From Juglans regia (taxonomy: Eukaryota; Streptophyta; Magnoliopsida; Fagales; Juglandaceae), in assembly GCF_001411555.2 (NCBI RefSeq), contig NC_049912.1, forward strand, positions 19,824,341 to 19,888,340: 64,000 nucleotides of DNA, given 5' to 3'. Positions 24,592-37,320 of the stretch are shown here, piece after piece. The notes below the pieces were generated by a model. That model was not told the origin of the DNA, made no database searches, and was given only the letters and a program-made list of their open reading frames with translations. The position numbers and the translations under genes were made by a program. How positions within the stretch are numbered: position 1 is the first letter of the stretch; each line of letters starts with the position of its first letter.

Positions 24592-26520
24592 AAATTATGT
24601 CACGTGGTATGTATTGGTTAGTTGCGACACTTAACATTTTTATCTCCGTACATTTAACATTTCAATGGTGGTTGTGGGCGTTTGATGGCAAATTTTTCTT
24701 GAGTAGGAAGGAATATGGGTCCTTTGAAGCTAGTTGTAATCGAATCAAAGGCGTTTGAGGTGATAAGGGAGGGTAGATATTTGCTTTTAACTAAGAGTGG
24801 CTGGAAAGTTGTGAAAGATCTAAGCTTGGGGTTAGCCACGGCACGCTGGTTCACTAAAGCTCAGGAGGACTATCTGAAGGCTAGGAGAAAGGAGTTTTAT
24901 ACCACTCATCAGTAAGGAGACAGAGGCTTTATTGCACAGCAGTGTTCTAACTCCTGAGGCTTTTACATGGCACTGGTAGAATATGAAAAGGGTGGTCATT
25001 GGAATTTTATTTTTATACCAGAGGATATGGATGGCATGGGATGAAGGAAGTTGGTGGAGGTGGTGAGGGAGGCTGGAAGAAAAGGTGGACCAGATCGTAT
25101 GTCATCACCAGTGATGATGGCTCTGAATCAACCTCATACTCAGTTGTACAAGGAGGTCTTCCAACAACCGCGGGTTTTGGAGCAGTCCCATGAACATGTC
25201 AGGTTGGAAGCAAGCTCTGACACATCAGCCTGCCTGAGAGGAGCTGTAGGCCCGAAAAGGTCAGGTAGTGCTGCCGTTTTAATTGGTGCCCAGGGACCTA
25301 AGGGTGGTGGCAAGGGTGTTATCAGCTTGAATGAGGAAATGGTATATCATGTTCTAACAGAGATGAAGAATCAGTTGGGTAACATGCAAGAAAAAATCAA
25401 CTGGTTTATACGGTGCATTGAAGAGAAAAAATGGGTGGGCCTGGGCTGTGGTTTGTTTGAAGGTAACATAATAGGTGGTATTAAAACGTATTATGTTGTA
25501 AAGAGAATTGGAGATTCTCCATCTCTTTGGTTGAAGTGGCGTGACCGACAGGTGGACAATCATAGATTGTTTCGCCGTTGGCCACTGACCCTACCAATGG
25601 TGTTCTAGCAAGGACGACAGTGCTGGCTAGACCATGGTTTCCACTCATAGTCCTGCTTCTCTTGTTTTCAAGGATATGAGGATAGAGGAGTTCCCTATGG
25701 GGGTGTCGGATGGATTGAACATGCAATTGGCTCTCAGCGATGGAAAGTGTTTTTATAGGGGTTGCTAAACCAACCCCAATATGCATGCTCCCACCCAGTC
25801 CAAACTCAAAGAGGTTAATTTCGGAGTGGGTGTTTAAGAAGGTAGAGGAAATACAAGCTTGCATTGGGATTTCTTGTGTAGGCTTTGAAGAGCAATTTAG
25901 GGTCCTTTTTGTATCCATTAAAGATGGTTGATTGAAATTAGCCAAAAAGAGAAATAGGGAACTTAAAAGACTCGAATGTACTATTAATTATGAAGCAAAG
26001 GAGGGGAGTGGCGGAAGGGATAGATTGAAAGGGAGGGGGTGCTCTTTTAGCTCATGAAGCCTAAAATCCTTTCTTGGAACTTGTGGGGGCTTAATGATTG
26101 AAATAAGCGCCTTCGCATAAAATCTTTATTACGGACGTGAAAGATTGATGTTGTGTGTTTTCAAGAAACAAAATTACGTGTCATCAGTAGAAGAATTATT
26201 CGTAGTCTGTAAGGGTGTTCTTTTGTGGGTTGGTTCTACTTGGCTTCTCTGGGAGCTTCAAGTGGCATTATTTTAATGTGGGATAAAAGGGTGGTAGAGG
26301 CGATTAAGGAATGTATTGGAAATTTCTCAATCGCTAGTTTATTTACAAATGTTGAAGATGGGTGGGAGTGGGCTTATGCAAGTATCTATGGGCCAAATAT
26401 GGATAGAGATAGGAGATTCGAAGAAGGTTATGGGAGGAGTTGGCGGGTTTATATTAGTTATGGGACGTGCCATGGTTATGAGTGGGGATTTTAATATTAC
26501 CCACTCTCCTAGTGAGCGAC

Positions 26521-26930
26521 GGGTAAGATGGCAATGTCGGGTAAGTAATACTGGTAGTGCACCAAGTGTTGCCTCCTAACTGAAAGGTACTAAAGGAATG
26601 GGCAGATGGCAATGTCGGGTAAGTAATACTGGTAGTGCACCAAGTGTTGCCTCCTAACTGAAAGGGATTCTCAACCTGTGGGCACGGGTGGAATCCAGGT
26701 CCAAAGGAAGACCGCTAACCCTAACACAAGAGGCGTAATAGTGTGTACAGGCCAAAGAAAGTGAAACATGAAAGTATAATTATTTCTTAAAATGTTTATG
26801 CATGAAATCATAGTTATTGCTTATTTCTTAAAATGTATATGCATGAAAGTATGGCTTATCCCTTAAACTGTTTATGCATGAAAGCATTGTCACGATTAGC
26901 AAATGTTTATGTATGCTGTCCAATATTTGA
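26521..26930. mobile_element. Insertion inside the LINE endonuclease, with a 60-bp tandem duplication
   Basis: The LINE reading (GDFNITHSPSER) stops near 26520 and resumes near 26940 (MDLPLVGSS). The intervening sequence contains two copies of a 60-bp unit starting AGATGGCAATGTCGGGTAAG (about 26527 and 26602) and three variants of AAATGTTTATGCATGAAAG (about 26797-26890). I do not recognise the family. There is no coding capacity. Confidence 0.6.
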
Positions 26931-28589
26931 TTTGGATCTCATGGATCTCCCTCTTGTTGGGTCAAGTTCATGCTGTCCAATAGTCAGGGTTGGTCGAAAT
27001 TGGATAGGTTTCTTGTCTCTACTTCATAGGAGGCCCACTTTCCGGAGTTGTGCCAGAAACATTTGCCCCAGTTTGTTCAGATCACTTTCCTATTTTGTTA
27101 GACTGCGGAGCCATTCATGGGGGACACAGGTATTTCAAGTTTGAAAATATTTAGTTAGCTGCTGATGGCTTTGTACAGAAGGTAAGGTTTTGGTGATCTT
27201 CTTATCATTTCACAGACACTCCTAGTTTCATTCTTGCAAGTAAACTTAAGACTTTGAAGTAAGATTTAAAGAAGTGGAACTTGTAAGTCTTTGGAAATGT
27301 TGACAATCAGAAGACTTTCCTTATGAAAGAGCTATAGGTTTTAGAGAGGAGGGAGTTGATGGGAGGAGATATCTCGGAGGAGTTATTGCTGAGAAAGAGT
27401 TCGGCGTGATTGAACTGGAGAGGGTGTTGCTGATGGAGGAGACTTTGCGGTGACAAAAATCTAGGACCCTTTGGTTAAAAGAAGACAATAAATGCACAAA
27501 GTTCTTCCATAAAGTGGCTAATTCACATTGGCACAGTAATGCTATTGAGATACTTCATTCAAGTAATCAAGTGCTCTCTCCCTCCTCTGAGATTGAGAAC
27601 TATATTATGCATTATTATGAGAATCTCCGCACGGAACTGGCTAATTGGAGGTCGAATCTTGAAAGTTTGTCGTTTGTGTCTATTGATCTGTAGAGTGCGA
27701 GCTAGTTGGAAAGACCTTTTGAAGAAGATGAGATTTATAAAGTGATTGGCGATTTGGCCAAAGACAAAGCATCAGGCCCCAATGGCTTTTCGATGGGATG
27801 TTTCAAAACTTGTCGAGACATTTTGAAATATGATGTCATTCAGGTTTTCTTTGAATTCCACTCCTTTAAGAAGTTTGAGAAATGCCTCAATGCAACATTC
27901 ATTGCTCTCATACCAAAGAAACATGGGGTTACGGAAGTGAAGGATTTCCGCCTAATAAGTCTTGTGAGCGGGTATACAGATTATTTCGTAAGTTCTTGCT
28001 AATCGATTAAGCCTGGTTATGGAAAAAATTATTTCTAAGCCTCAAAATGCGTTTGTTCGAGGGAGACAAATCCTTGATTCGGTTCTCATCGCCAATGAGT
28101 GCTTGGATAGTAGGTTGAGGGAGGGAGTTCTAGGTATTATGTGCAAATTTGACATGAAAAAGACATATGATCATGTGAATTGAGAATTGAGAATTTTTAC
28201 TTGCTAAGGAGGTGTGGCTTTGGTGATAGGTGGATTTCATGGATTCGGCATTGTATTACTACCGCTCACTTCTCAGTGCTAGTTAATGGCACCCCTGTTG
28301 GGTTTTTTAACAGTTCTCGTAGATTGAAGCAAGGGGATCCGTTGTCTCCTTTTCTCTTTGTAATTGTAATGGAAGAACTTGGTCAAATGGTGAAGGCTGC
28401 TATTGGGAGAGATTTTTTTATCCGGATTTTCAATGGGAAATGGCATCAATGGCTCAATCATAATCTCATATCTCCTTTATGCAGATGATACTCTTCTTTT
28501 TTGTGAGGTGGATCGTGGCCAGATTCAAGCTTTAAGTTCACTTTTGTTATGCTTGAGGCAGGGTTGGGTCTCAAGGTGAACCTTGGTAA

Positions 28590-30047
28590 TATTAGAAACG
28601 TTTAGAAAATCACTTCCAAGTATAAGAGTTACATCAAGTAATATTAGGGAAGTCCTTTAGTCATTTCCACAAGGAACAATTAGCTTAAATCTCAAATTTG
28701 ACTACTATAAAAAATAAAAGGTTATATCCTATAACTATTTACAATGACATTCACAATGAAAATTGATTTTTTCTTTGACATAATCTGGAAATGTATTCTT
28801 CTCTCTCTCTCTTTTTATTTTGTATGAAATATTGAAATGAACATTAAAGAAAGTCTAAATGAAAATATGAAGTTGAACTTAATTCAGAGATGGAAAACAA
28901 CTAGTTAACAATCAAGAAATTATCACTCCAATGCACCTTGGCACCAACATCACTCTTTTCCATAAATTGACTGACTTTATTGACGTGCATTGAATAAATT
29001 GTGGTTATCCTTGCTTAAGAAGCTAAACCACTACCATCAATGTCATCTAATCCAACAATTCAGACAATGAACCGAAAGTTATAATGGCTACGCTCTAAGG
29101 GGCATTTTATCAAACACCTTGTCTGTAGTGTGTAAACCAACTAGTTTTTCATTCCATGAGGATTCAAAACTGCCCAACAACATTACTCTAATCAGGAATT
29201 ACAACCAATAATAAGCACAGAAGAATGAAACCAATGAATCTTAAAACAAGTCTCAACAGAATCACAACTATAAAGCCAACGTAAATGAAAAATAACACAG
29301 AAATTCAAAACTGTTGAATTAGAAAGGATAAATTGCTCAACACATAAGAATGGGTCTCGAATCTAGCCAACAAGTCTTTGGATTCGAACCCAAACTATAG
29401 AAACTAAAATGGTTTATAATTTTGGGCGTTTGAGAACTTGGCTGGGAGCAGTCTGCGAACCAAGCGAAGCCGACCGAATTTTTCCTTTCTGATCTTCTTT
29501 TCTCCCACTTGCCAGGATTCCTTCCAATCATTTGGGACATGTGGCTTCTCTGTATTTGCTGCCTCGCCTGGATTCTCGACTTCTACTCATGCTTGAGCTC
29601 GGGCACTTGATCGATTGATTCCCAATTTTCTTGAGATTTTGTTGGAACTGCATCATGCAATTTGTTGGAGGAAGTTTTAGGACCTGGAGTGTAAAAGGGT
29701 ATACGACATTTCGTTGAGGAGTAATGGGTTGCTACTAGTTGGACTTAGTAGCTATTTTTGGGCTTGGAGGAAATTTTCTGCCTCCAAAAAGTGAAGAAAA
29801 AACAAATATGAGTTTTCAATATCACAAAAGTGTTAATCATTTTACAACTAGTTCAAACTCTAACAAAATAGAAAATTAAGAGAAAACACAGTAATCTCGT
29901 AAGATGCAATATTTAAACATGCTTTTTGCCTCGATGCAGTTCAGTTCAAGTCAGTTTTCCACGGCCTAATTTCATCAATTACTATTGAGAAAAATGTGAT
30001 TGATGTGAATTAAAGTGCAAAAAAAATACAATATTATGGCTCAATCA
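28590..30047. mobile_element. Unclassified 1.46-kb insertion in the LINE RT
   Basis: The LINE sequence GTGAACCTTGGTAA (28576-28589) is repeated as GTGAACCTTAGTAA (30048-30061) where the RT reading resumes (VNLSKSDMVPVG). The 14-bp repeat looks like a target duplication, which suits a retroposon more than an LTR element. The interior has no recognisable coding domain, no clear terminal inverted repeats and no long terminal repeats. Confidence 0.65.
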
Positions 30048-31644
30048 GTGAACCTTAGTAAGTCCGATATGGTTCCGGTGGGTGTGGTGCCTAGTATCAA
30101 TAGCCTGGTGAGTCTCCTAGGTTTTAAAGTGTATTATTTGCCTATGAGATATTTGGGTCATCCGTTTGGAGCATTGTTTAAGGATAGAGCCATTCGGGAT
30201 GAGGTTATTGAGAAAGTCGAGAAAATGTTGGCTGGCTGGAAACAGATGTATTTATCAAAAAGGGGTAGACTCAAATTAATTAAGATTACTTTATCTAACC
30301 TTCCCACATTTTTTTTTAATCTCTATTTCCTTTGTCTGCAAGGATGACTAATAGGATTGAGAAGTTATTTCAGACTTTTTTGTAGGGTGGAGTGGGGGAG
30401 GAAACAAAATTCTATCTTGTTAATTGGAATAAAGTTTGCTCTCAAATCTCGTATGGAGGGTTGGAGTTGCGAAATTTGAGGACATTCAATAAAGCCATAT
30501 TCGGGAAATGGGTATGGAGATACCACTTGGAGGGGAATTCGCTTTCGAAAGAGTTATTGACCTTAGACATGGAAGTGCTTAGGGGTGTTAGTGTTCCAAT
30601 GAAGTGAGGGGAGGGGGTGGGGGGGTATGGCATAGACTTATGGAAATTTATTAGGAGGGGTTGGTAGAGTTTTGAAACTCAAATCTGTTTTGTGGTTGGT
30701 GAGGGTTCCAGTATCAGGTTTTGGCATGACATTTGGTGCGGCAATCGTGCTCTTGATAGGGTTTTCCAACTTTCTATTGCATTACAATTAATAGGGATGC
30801 TTCGGTGGCAGATCTAGTTGCATTTTCTCATTGTTCTCACCAGTGGAATGTCCCATTTAATAGGGATATTCATGATTGGAAAATGCATATTGTTTCATAA
30901 TTTTTCAGTTTGATATACTCCTAGGGAGTTCTAACAACATAGAGGAATAGGATGCAGTAGAAGCCCAACGGTAGTAAGAAGTTTACAGTGAGGTCATATT
31001 AAAAAACATTGGTATCACAAGGAAATGTTACCTCCCCATGGAAGAGAATTTGGAGGTCTCCTGTGCCTTCCAAAATAGCTTTTTCGTATGGACTGCTTCT
31101 CTTGGAAATATTTGAACCACAGACAATTTGAGGAAGAAGTGGCTCATTGTGATGAAATGGTGTTATTTTTGCAAAAAGCATGAAGAATCAGTGGATTACT
31201 TATTATTGCATTGTGAGGTGACATAAGTGTTATGGGATGAGAAATTTAGAAGAGTTGGTGTGGCTTGGGTAATGCCCTTGAGGGTGGTGGACTTGCTTGT
31301 TGGAAGGAGATTCAAGGCTATCCCCAAGTGGCAGCAATGTGGAAGATGATTTTATTGTGCATTATGTGGTGTATTTGGTCGAAAAAGAATGTGCGGTGCT
31401 TTGAAGATAGGGAGCGTACAATGACAGAGCTTCAGAACTTTTTTGTACACACTTTATGGCTTTGGTTCTCAGCCATTGTGCTTAATGGAAATAATGTTTC
31501 TGATTTTCTGCTTTTAATTTCTAAATCCTAGAATGTGTTTAGGTGTTCTTTTGTATACTTTATGTATACACGGGCTTCGCTTATTTCATTGGTATTAATA
31601 AAATTTACATCTTATCTATAAAAAATAAAAAATTATGTCACATG

Positions 31645-32331
31645 ACTTTTTGTGCATTCCTTCTAAAACTTAATCGTTGTTATAGTCTATAGGAGTTGAC
31701 CATGGACTAATACCATAAGTTAAATTAAATTAGAAAGTGTTCAAATGATACACGACAATTTGATAGACTGGATTAGAGAAAATTATTTTTTTTAAAAAAA
31801 AAAAAACTCAATTTAAGGAAAACCTTCATCTAAATATAAATATCTAACCATGGTTAACACCCATGACAATTTTGCAAAAGTCATAGTGCCAAGAGACATA
31901 GTGCTCAACTGCTACTTGCAATGAGAAAGCTTGGGTTATGAAGTAACCGTGTATTATCTATCCTCCTTGTATTAGCATTGCGCAAAAACGAGGAACCTCG
32001 AGTACTCTTCTAGAGCTGGATTTCGTCCGTATTCCTTGCATACTTTGCGAGAGATCCAAAGTTGGAGATCTGCATTTCTGAGCTTTTTGAGTGAAGATGA
32101 CAATGGCGTTTTACATTGGTAAATTTATATTTTAATTTCAGTTTAATCTGTAGTTAGAATTGTATAGATTTCATCAAAGTCTGGGTGATTTTTTTTTTTT
32201 TTTTCCACGGTCTAGTTTAAAACATCTACGTTATATCAGTTGAGCATGCATTAAATACTGTCTTGAAAAGGACCTATAAAAAAACGTAAGAAACACAGCC
32301 ATGAACCTTACTTGGGGAACAAAACTATATA
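31645..32331. other. Intergenic region, no gene supported
   Basis: A short open stretch with an ATG at about 32098-32103 followed by a GTAAAT donor-like site (about 32121) could be a first exon, but nothing downstream supports it. Otherwise this is AT-rich sequence without recognisable features. Confidence 0.4.
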
Positions 32332-32339
32332 CATACAAG

Positions 32340-33064
32340 TAGGGGTGTAACCGGTCCGGTCCGGTCCGATTTTGGACAAAATCTAGGACCGAACCGGTAT
32401 GTACCGGTTTTGTATTTTTCAAAACCGATTACGCTCCGATTACCCTCCTAAACCGGTACTTCCGGTTTTACCGGTTTCCGGTCCGGTCCGGTCCGGTTTT
32501 CCGGTTTTTTTTAAATGTAAAAAACATATAATAAAGTGTTCATTCTTATTATAAAATATTATTAAAAATTTAATATATATATTATGCTTAAAGCATATGA
32601 TCAATTAAATTTTTATCTTTAAGATTAAACTTTTATTTTATAAATTATAACAACATTATCTTATATATAATTATATTAATAACATATGATCAAATAAATT
32701 ACAAATGTTCATATTTAAGATTAACATTTTATGTTATTATTTATAAATTATAATATAAAATTTTTTCATATATGATATATAATTATATATATTATATATA
32801 AAAATTTAACATATAATTATATATTATATATATAAATATTTTGTATAATATATAAATTAATTTTTATATATTTTTTTTCCAACCGGTCCGGTTCGGTCCG
32901 GTCCGGTCCCAAAAACTACGGAACCGGAACCGGACCGGAACCGGCCGGTTTTCATAAAATAGGAACCGGTTCCGGACCGGACCGGTTCAAAACCGGACCA
33001 ACCGGTCCGGTTCGGTCCGGTCCGGTCCGGTTTTCCGGTTTCTCGGTTTAAATTTACACCCCTA
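32340..33064. mobile_element. hAT-like non-autonomous element with CCGGTCC arrays
   Basis: The perfect 11-bp terminal inverted repeats TAGGGGTGTAA and TTACACCCCTA are flanked by a perfect 8-bp target duplication CATACAAG (32332-32339 and 33065-33072). About 180 bp at each end is a dense array of CCGGTCCGG/ACCGG motifs in both orientations around a core that is almost entirely A and T. The 725-bp element encodes nothing. It lies 450 bp past the stop codon of the zinc-knuckle gene. The 8-bp duplication and TAGGG-type ends point to the hAT superfamily. Confidence 0.9.
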
Positions 33065-33510
33065 CATACAAGCACCGGAAGATTTTGAGAAGGACTAATT
33101 TTACTTGCATCATTAGACTAATGGCAACCCCCTGCTTTCTTGTTTGACCAAACTATTATCAGAATGGGAAATGTAGCAAGAAGATGTGCAATAGCACAAA
33201 GCAACTAAACCAAATTCCCAAAATATTTCATCCAATGCAATACTCAAAAGAAAACACTCACTAAGCTTATTTTAACTGGCCCAGCCTGCAACAGCACAAA
33301 ACCTTAACTAAGCTTCCATATTTTAACAGATGAGATCGTATTAGGAGCTGGAAGAGATCCCAGTTTGATGACAAACAAGTGTAACACAGCAAAATTTACT
33401 CCATATGGGGGGGGAGCACATGCTGTCTCTCTCTCTCTCTGAATTGTTGAAAGTGTTCGGGTCATAAAATTATAGCAATCTCAATCCTGCTCGACAATGT
33501 TGGACTGCCT

Positions 33511-34308
<798 letters not shown>

Positions 34309-34375
34309 CTAACAAATAAATAAAATAACCTGAAGCTCTAATTCAATATCAGTACCACCCAAATCCTCCTGCAAC

Positions 34376-35184
34376 CTGCATTTGAAACTCACATTAGTAA
34401 TTCCCCCCATTCAACTTATTGCATTTCAGAATAAGCAACATAAGAAAACCAAAAACTCGATGCTAAAAAGGAAGACAAAGCAAACACCCACAAAGGCTCT
34501 GAGCACAGAAACATTTGCAAAACTGTTCCTGAATTGATGAATGCAATGCAAAACCACAAATTGAAAACAAAAAAAATAAAAAACAAAATTTTGTTCGTCC
34601 AAGAGCTGAACAAATCTTAAAGAAACAAGCCAGATTATTCGGAAAAGTTCACAAAGACCTAGTTAGCAACCCACTAAACATAACAACGTTCGTGTAATTA
34701 AAAATCCAAAGAACAACACAAATTCAATTATATAGCTGTACTTATAAAAAAAAAATGTATGGCTTAACTTGCAGAACAATTCCCAAATTAATTTTAAAAC
34801 CAAAACGAGAAACAAAGAAAAGAATACATCACTGCAATTTTCCCCCCTTCCCAATTTCCTCGACAAGTCATACTCATCAGAAGTACATTTCAAAAGCTCT
34901 TAAGTATCAAATCCAACGAAAAAAGTAATTCGATGTGATAGAAAGTTAACGTTTATGGAACCAAGATGAAAAACCACAAAAACAAAAAAATCAAGCCTAG
35001 ATTACGAGTCCATACCCACAAACACCCTGTAGAGATACAGTTTCTTCAAAATCCAACAAAATAACAATAAAAATTCGATTCCGAAGAAACAAAAGTACTA
35101 GAACAATAACACAGACGAGAAAACCCTAGAGAGTGAAGAGGAAATCGCAGGACCGCACACAAAGGGTGAGAAGAGAGACTTTAC
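34376..35184 (-). other. Probable 5'UTR intron of the zinc-knuckle gene
   Basis: On the minus strand a donor (CCTTGG|GTAAAGTC) precedes a T-rich sequence ending in AAATGCAG|GTTGCAGG, 83 nt before the ATG. The 5'UTR intron is inferred, since no coding constraint tests it. It contains TACTTATA plus ten A (about 34739-34756), similar to the LINE-tail insertions, though without a clear target duplication. Confidence 0.6.
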
Positions 35185-35260
35185 CCAAGGCGTTATCTTT
35201 GGAGCGAGATCTGAAAGGAACAGAGGATTGTTTGGACTCTTGGAATGTAAATTAAAGCCA

Positions 35261-36340
35261 AGGGGGGCGTACTTGGTAATATCATATCATACAGAGACGA
35301 GGGCACTTTCTCGTCTAACGACTTGCAGTATTCAGTAATACGACAGTGCTTATCAAACGACTTGCAGTGCTTGTCCGCTGATCAAAATAAGAAAAATGGA
35401 ACAGTAATAAAGTGTCCAAGCACCGGCCATTCTATTTAAATAAATAAATAAATATAAAATTTATGAAATTAATTTTTTAATAATAAATAATAAATTTTAC
35501 TTTTTTTTAGGAATAAAATTTCTACATAATTAGTGCATAATTTTAAATTAACATGATAAAATAACAATAATTTGATCCAGAGAAATATTATTTTTAGAAA
35601 ATATCTTCTCACAGGCGCTACTGCTCTCCTCTAAAAAAGGGCATCAAATAAAATTGTGATATGTCGGCATTCCATTTACCAACAATGTGGTCGCACAGTA
35701 ACGAATTGAGTAAACAATCTTCCATTTCTCCCGAATCCCATTTTTCCTTCCTCCCACTCTCTCTCCTCTCCCTCAAGAATTGCAAACCCCTCCCTCGAGC
35801 CAGTACCCCACCCCCTCCTTCCCTCCCGTCAAGCCCTAGCCCTAGCCCCACCCCTCCTTCCCTCCTTCCCTCCTTCTTTCTCTGCAGATAAAATTTTCAA
35901 GAAAATCCAAAAACTCACGCTAGAACTGATTTTCGTGGGTTCTTCAGGCTGCGACAATTGAAGGGCTGGAACTAGCTGAAGGGTGCAATGGGTTGCGACG
36001 GGCTAGAGAGGTTCGTCGGGCTGCGACAGGCTGGAAAGGTTCGTCGGGCTGTGGAGGTGCGGCAGTGTGGAGTGTAGGGGGGATGCGGCGATGTGGGTAG
36101 TGAGGACTCGGGAGGGAGTGCAGAGGGAAAAAAGAAATTTATAATGTATTTGATCTTACTATCATGTAATGTGGCTCGTGGAATTTATATGAGGATTGCT
36201 TACATATAGAAATTTCATTTTTTGCCATTGAGAGCCTAAGAACGGCTTACCCGTTGAGAAGAGGGACTCTTATTTTTAATGATATGATAATGGCAATTAA
36301 TTAATCACATTTTAAGTAACTATTTTATTGAATTAATTAA
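35261..36340. other. Intergenic region with GC-rich tandem unit
   Basis: The promoter of the minus-strand zinc-knuckle gene lies at the left. An AT-rich repeat remnant follows (about 35430-35560). A CT-rich then G-rich stretch (35700-36120) includes a 28-bp direct tandem repeat (35995-36022 and 36023-36050, GCGAC...GGTTCGTCGGGCT). The Pro/Ser-rich open frame at 35661-35891 is a by-product of the CT-rich tract. No gene was recognised. Confidence 0.5.
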
Positions 36341-36351
36341 TTTAACAATTC

Positions 36352-36367
36352 TACCTAAAAAAAAAAA
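36352..36367 (+). mobile_element. Ultra-short LINE-tail insertion with 10-bp target duplication
   Basis: TACCT followed by eleven A sits between two perfect copies of TTAACAATTC (36342-36351 and 36368-36377). The motif resembles the LINE terminus TACTTAT plus A. The inserted stretch is only 16 bp. Confidence 0.7.
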
Positions 36368-36424
36368 TTAACAATTCGCGAACATTCTGCCTTTAATTAA
36401 TGACAATAAAGAAAACTTTGTGAC

Positions 36425-37320
36425 CAGATGGGTTTAAAAGAGGTTTTTGCACCAACTAATGGTAGTGTGCCATGTAGGCACTTCAGGAAAAAAAAATTGT
36501 GGAGCCTGGTCCATCCGAATCTCTCTCCCTCCCCTTCATCTGCACGCAAGCCTCATTTCTGAAAGGATGCAAAGAAGAAAACTGATGATAAAAGTAAACA
36601 AACTAACGCCTTGTTCAGTTTCTTGCTTGCACCATGGGATGATAAGTAATTCACAAATAAGGCATGGAATTATGAAAATTATTTCACAAATACACTTGAA
36701 TCATTTGATGTGCGGTTACTCTATTGTTAGTCGGAGTATTTGTCTTTAGCCCACGAAGTTCCTGAGAACTGATATACGTTCTTCAAAAGTGGAAAATGGA
36801 ACCCGGTCTTCTAGTTTTCTGCATACATCCTGAAGGCAATAGATACCACTTGTTTTGGACGGAAAATTTTCCATGTACTCTTTAATGCTCTTTCAGAAGA
36901 TTATTACCATGCACATGGTGATTCTAGCTCATTACCCAATTTTTATCACTAAAAAATCATTAATTTCAGACGTTATATATGTGAGTGTTGAAGTTCAAAG
37001 AAGATGAAGTTCAGAGAAGATGCAGAGAAGAAAATGGAGACCGGAAAATACCTAAGCTTTTCGGTGGCCAGCGTGAGTGGTGGTGGGTGCTGTCCCTTTC
37101 GTTTTGTTCGTCGTTGTATTGGGAGCAGGATCGGGCAAGAGGGAGATGGAGATTGAGAGAAAGAGGGTTTTTTTAGAAAGGAGGCTTACGTGCAGATGAA
37201 CTGAGACGGGAGGAAGAGTGAATCTGGTGGACGCGGCTCCATAAATTTTTTTTCCTGAAGTGCCTACATTGCACACTACCATTGGCGGGTGCAAAAACTT
37301 CTTTTAATCCAATCCGGCCC
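36425..37320. mobile_element. Mutator-like non-autonomous element with about 140-bp inverted ends
   Basis: The left end (from about 36425, with TTAAAAGAGGTTTTTGCACC, AATGGTAGTGTGC and TAGGCACTTCAGGAAAAAA) is repeated inverted at the right end (about 37180-37320) with roughly 80% identity over some 140 bp, including GGAGCC and CATCTGCACG. Long terminal inverted repeats with no transposase suggest a MULE-type element. The 9-bp target duplication could not be made out. The core (about 36570-37180) has no recognised coding region. Confidence 0.7.

Larger units (their letters stand above)
24607..31629 (+). mobile_element. L1-type LINE with intact YADD box, interrupted twice
   Basis: The flanks AAATTATGTCACGTG (24592-24606) and AAATTATGTCACATG (31630-31644) form a 15-bp target duplication with one mismatch. 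In order: ORF1 (from 24715, SKAFEVIREGRYLLL, then FTKAQEDYLKA), endonuclease (from 26054, PKILSWNLWGL then VVCFQETKLRV), RT (KDKASGPNGFSMG at about 27760; LKQGDPLSPFLFVIVMEEL at about 28330; LLYADDTLLFC with YADD at 28478-28489), thumb (YLPMRYLGHPFGALF near 30140) and C-terminal WCIWSKKNVRCFEDRERT (31360-31420), then a 3'UTR ending in CTTATCTATA plus A. Two insertions split it (about 26521-26930 and 28590-30047). Stops and frameshifts elsewhere make it non-autonomous now. Confidence 0.9.

Noticed and set aside
32098..32121. Short ATG stretch followed by a donor-like site
   Set aside because: No downstream exon or family similarity supports a gene start.
32857..33075. 72-codon frame rich in RTGPNRTG-type repeats
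   Set aside because: It is a translation of the CCGGTCC array of the hAT-like element, not a protein.
35661..35891. Pro/Ser-rich 76-codon frame
   Set aside because: Its composition follows from a CT-rich tract; there is no conserved motif or splice context.
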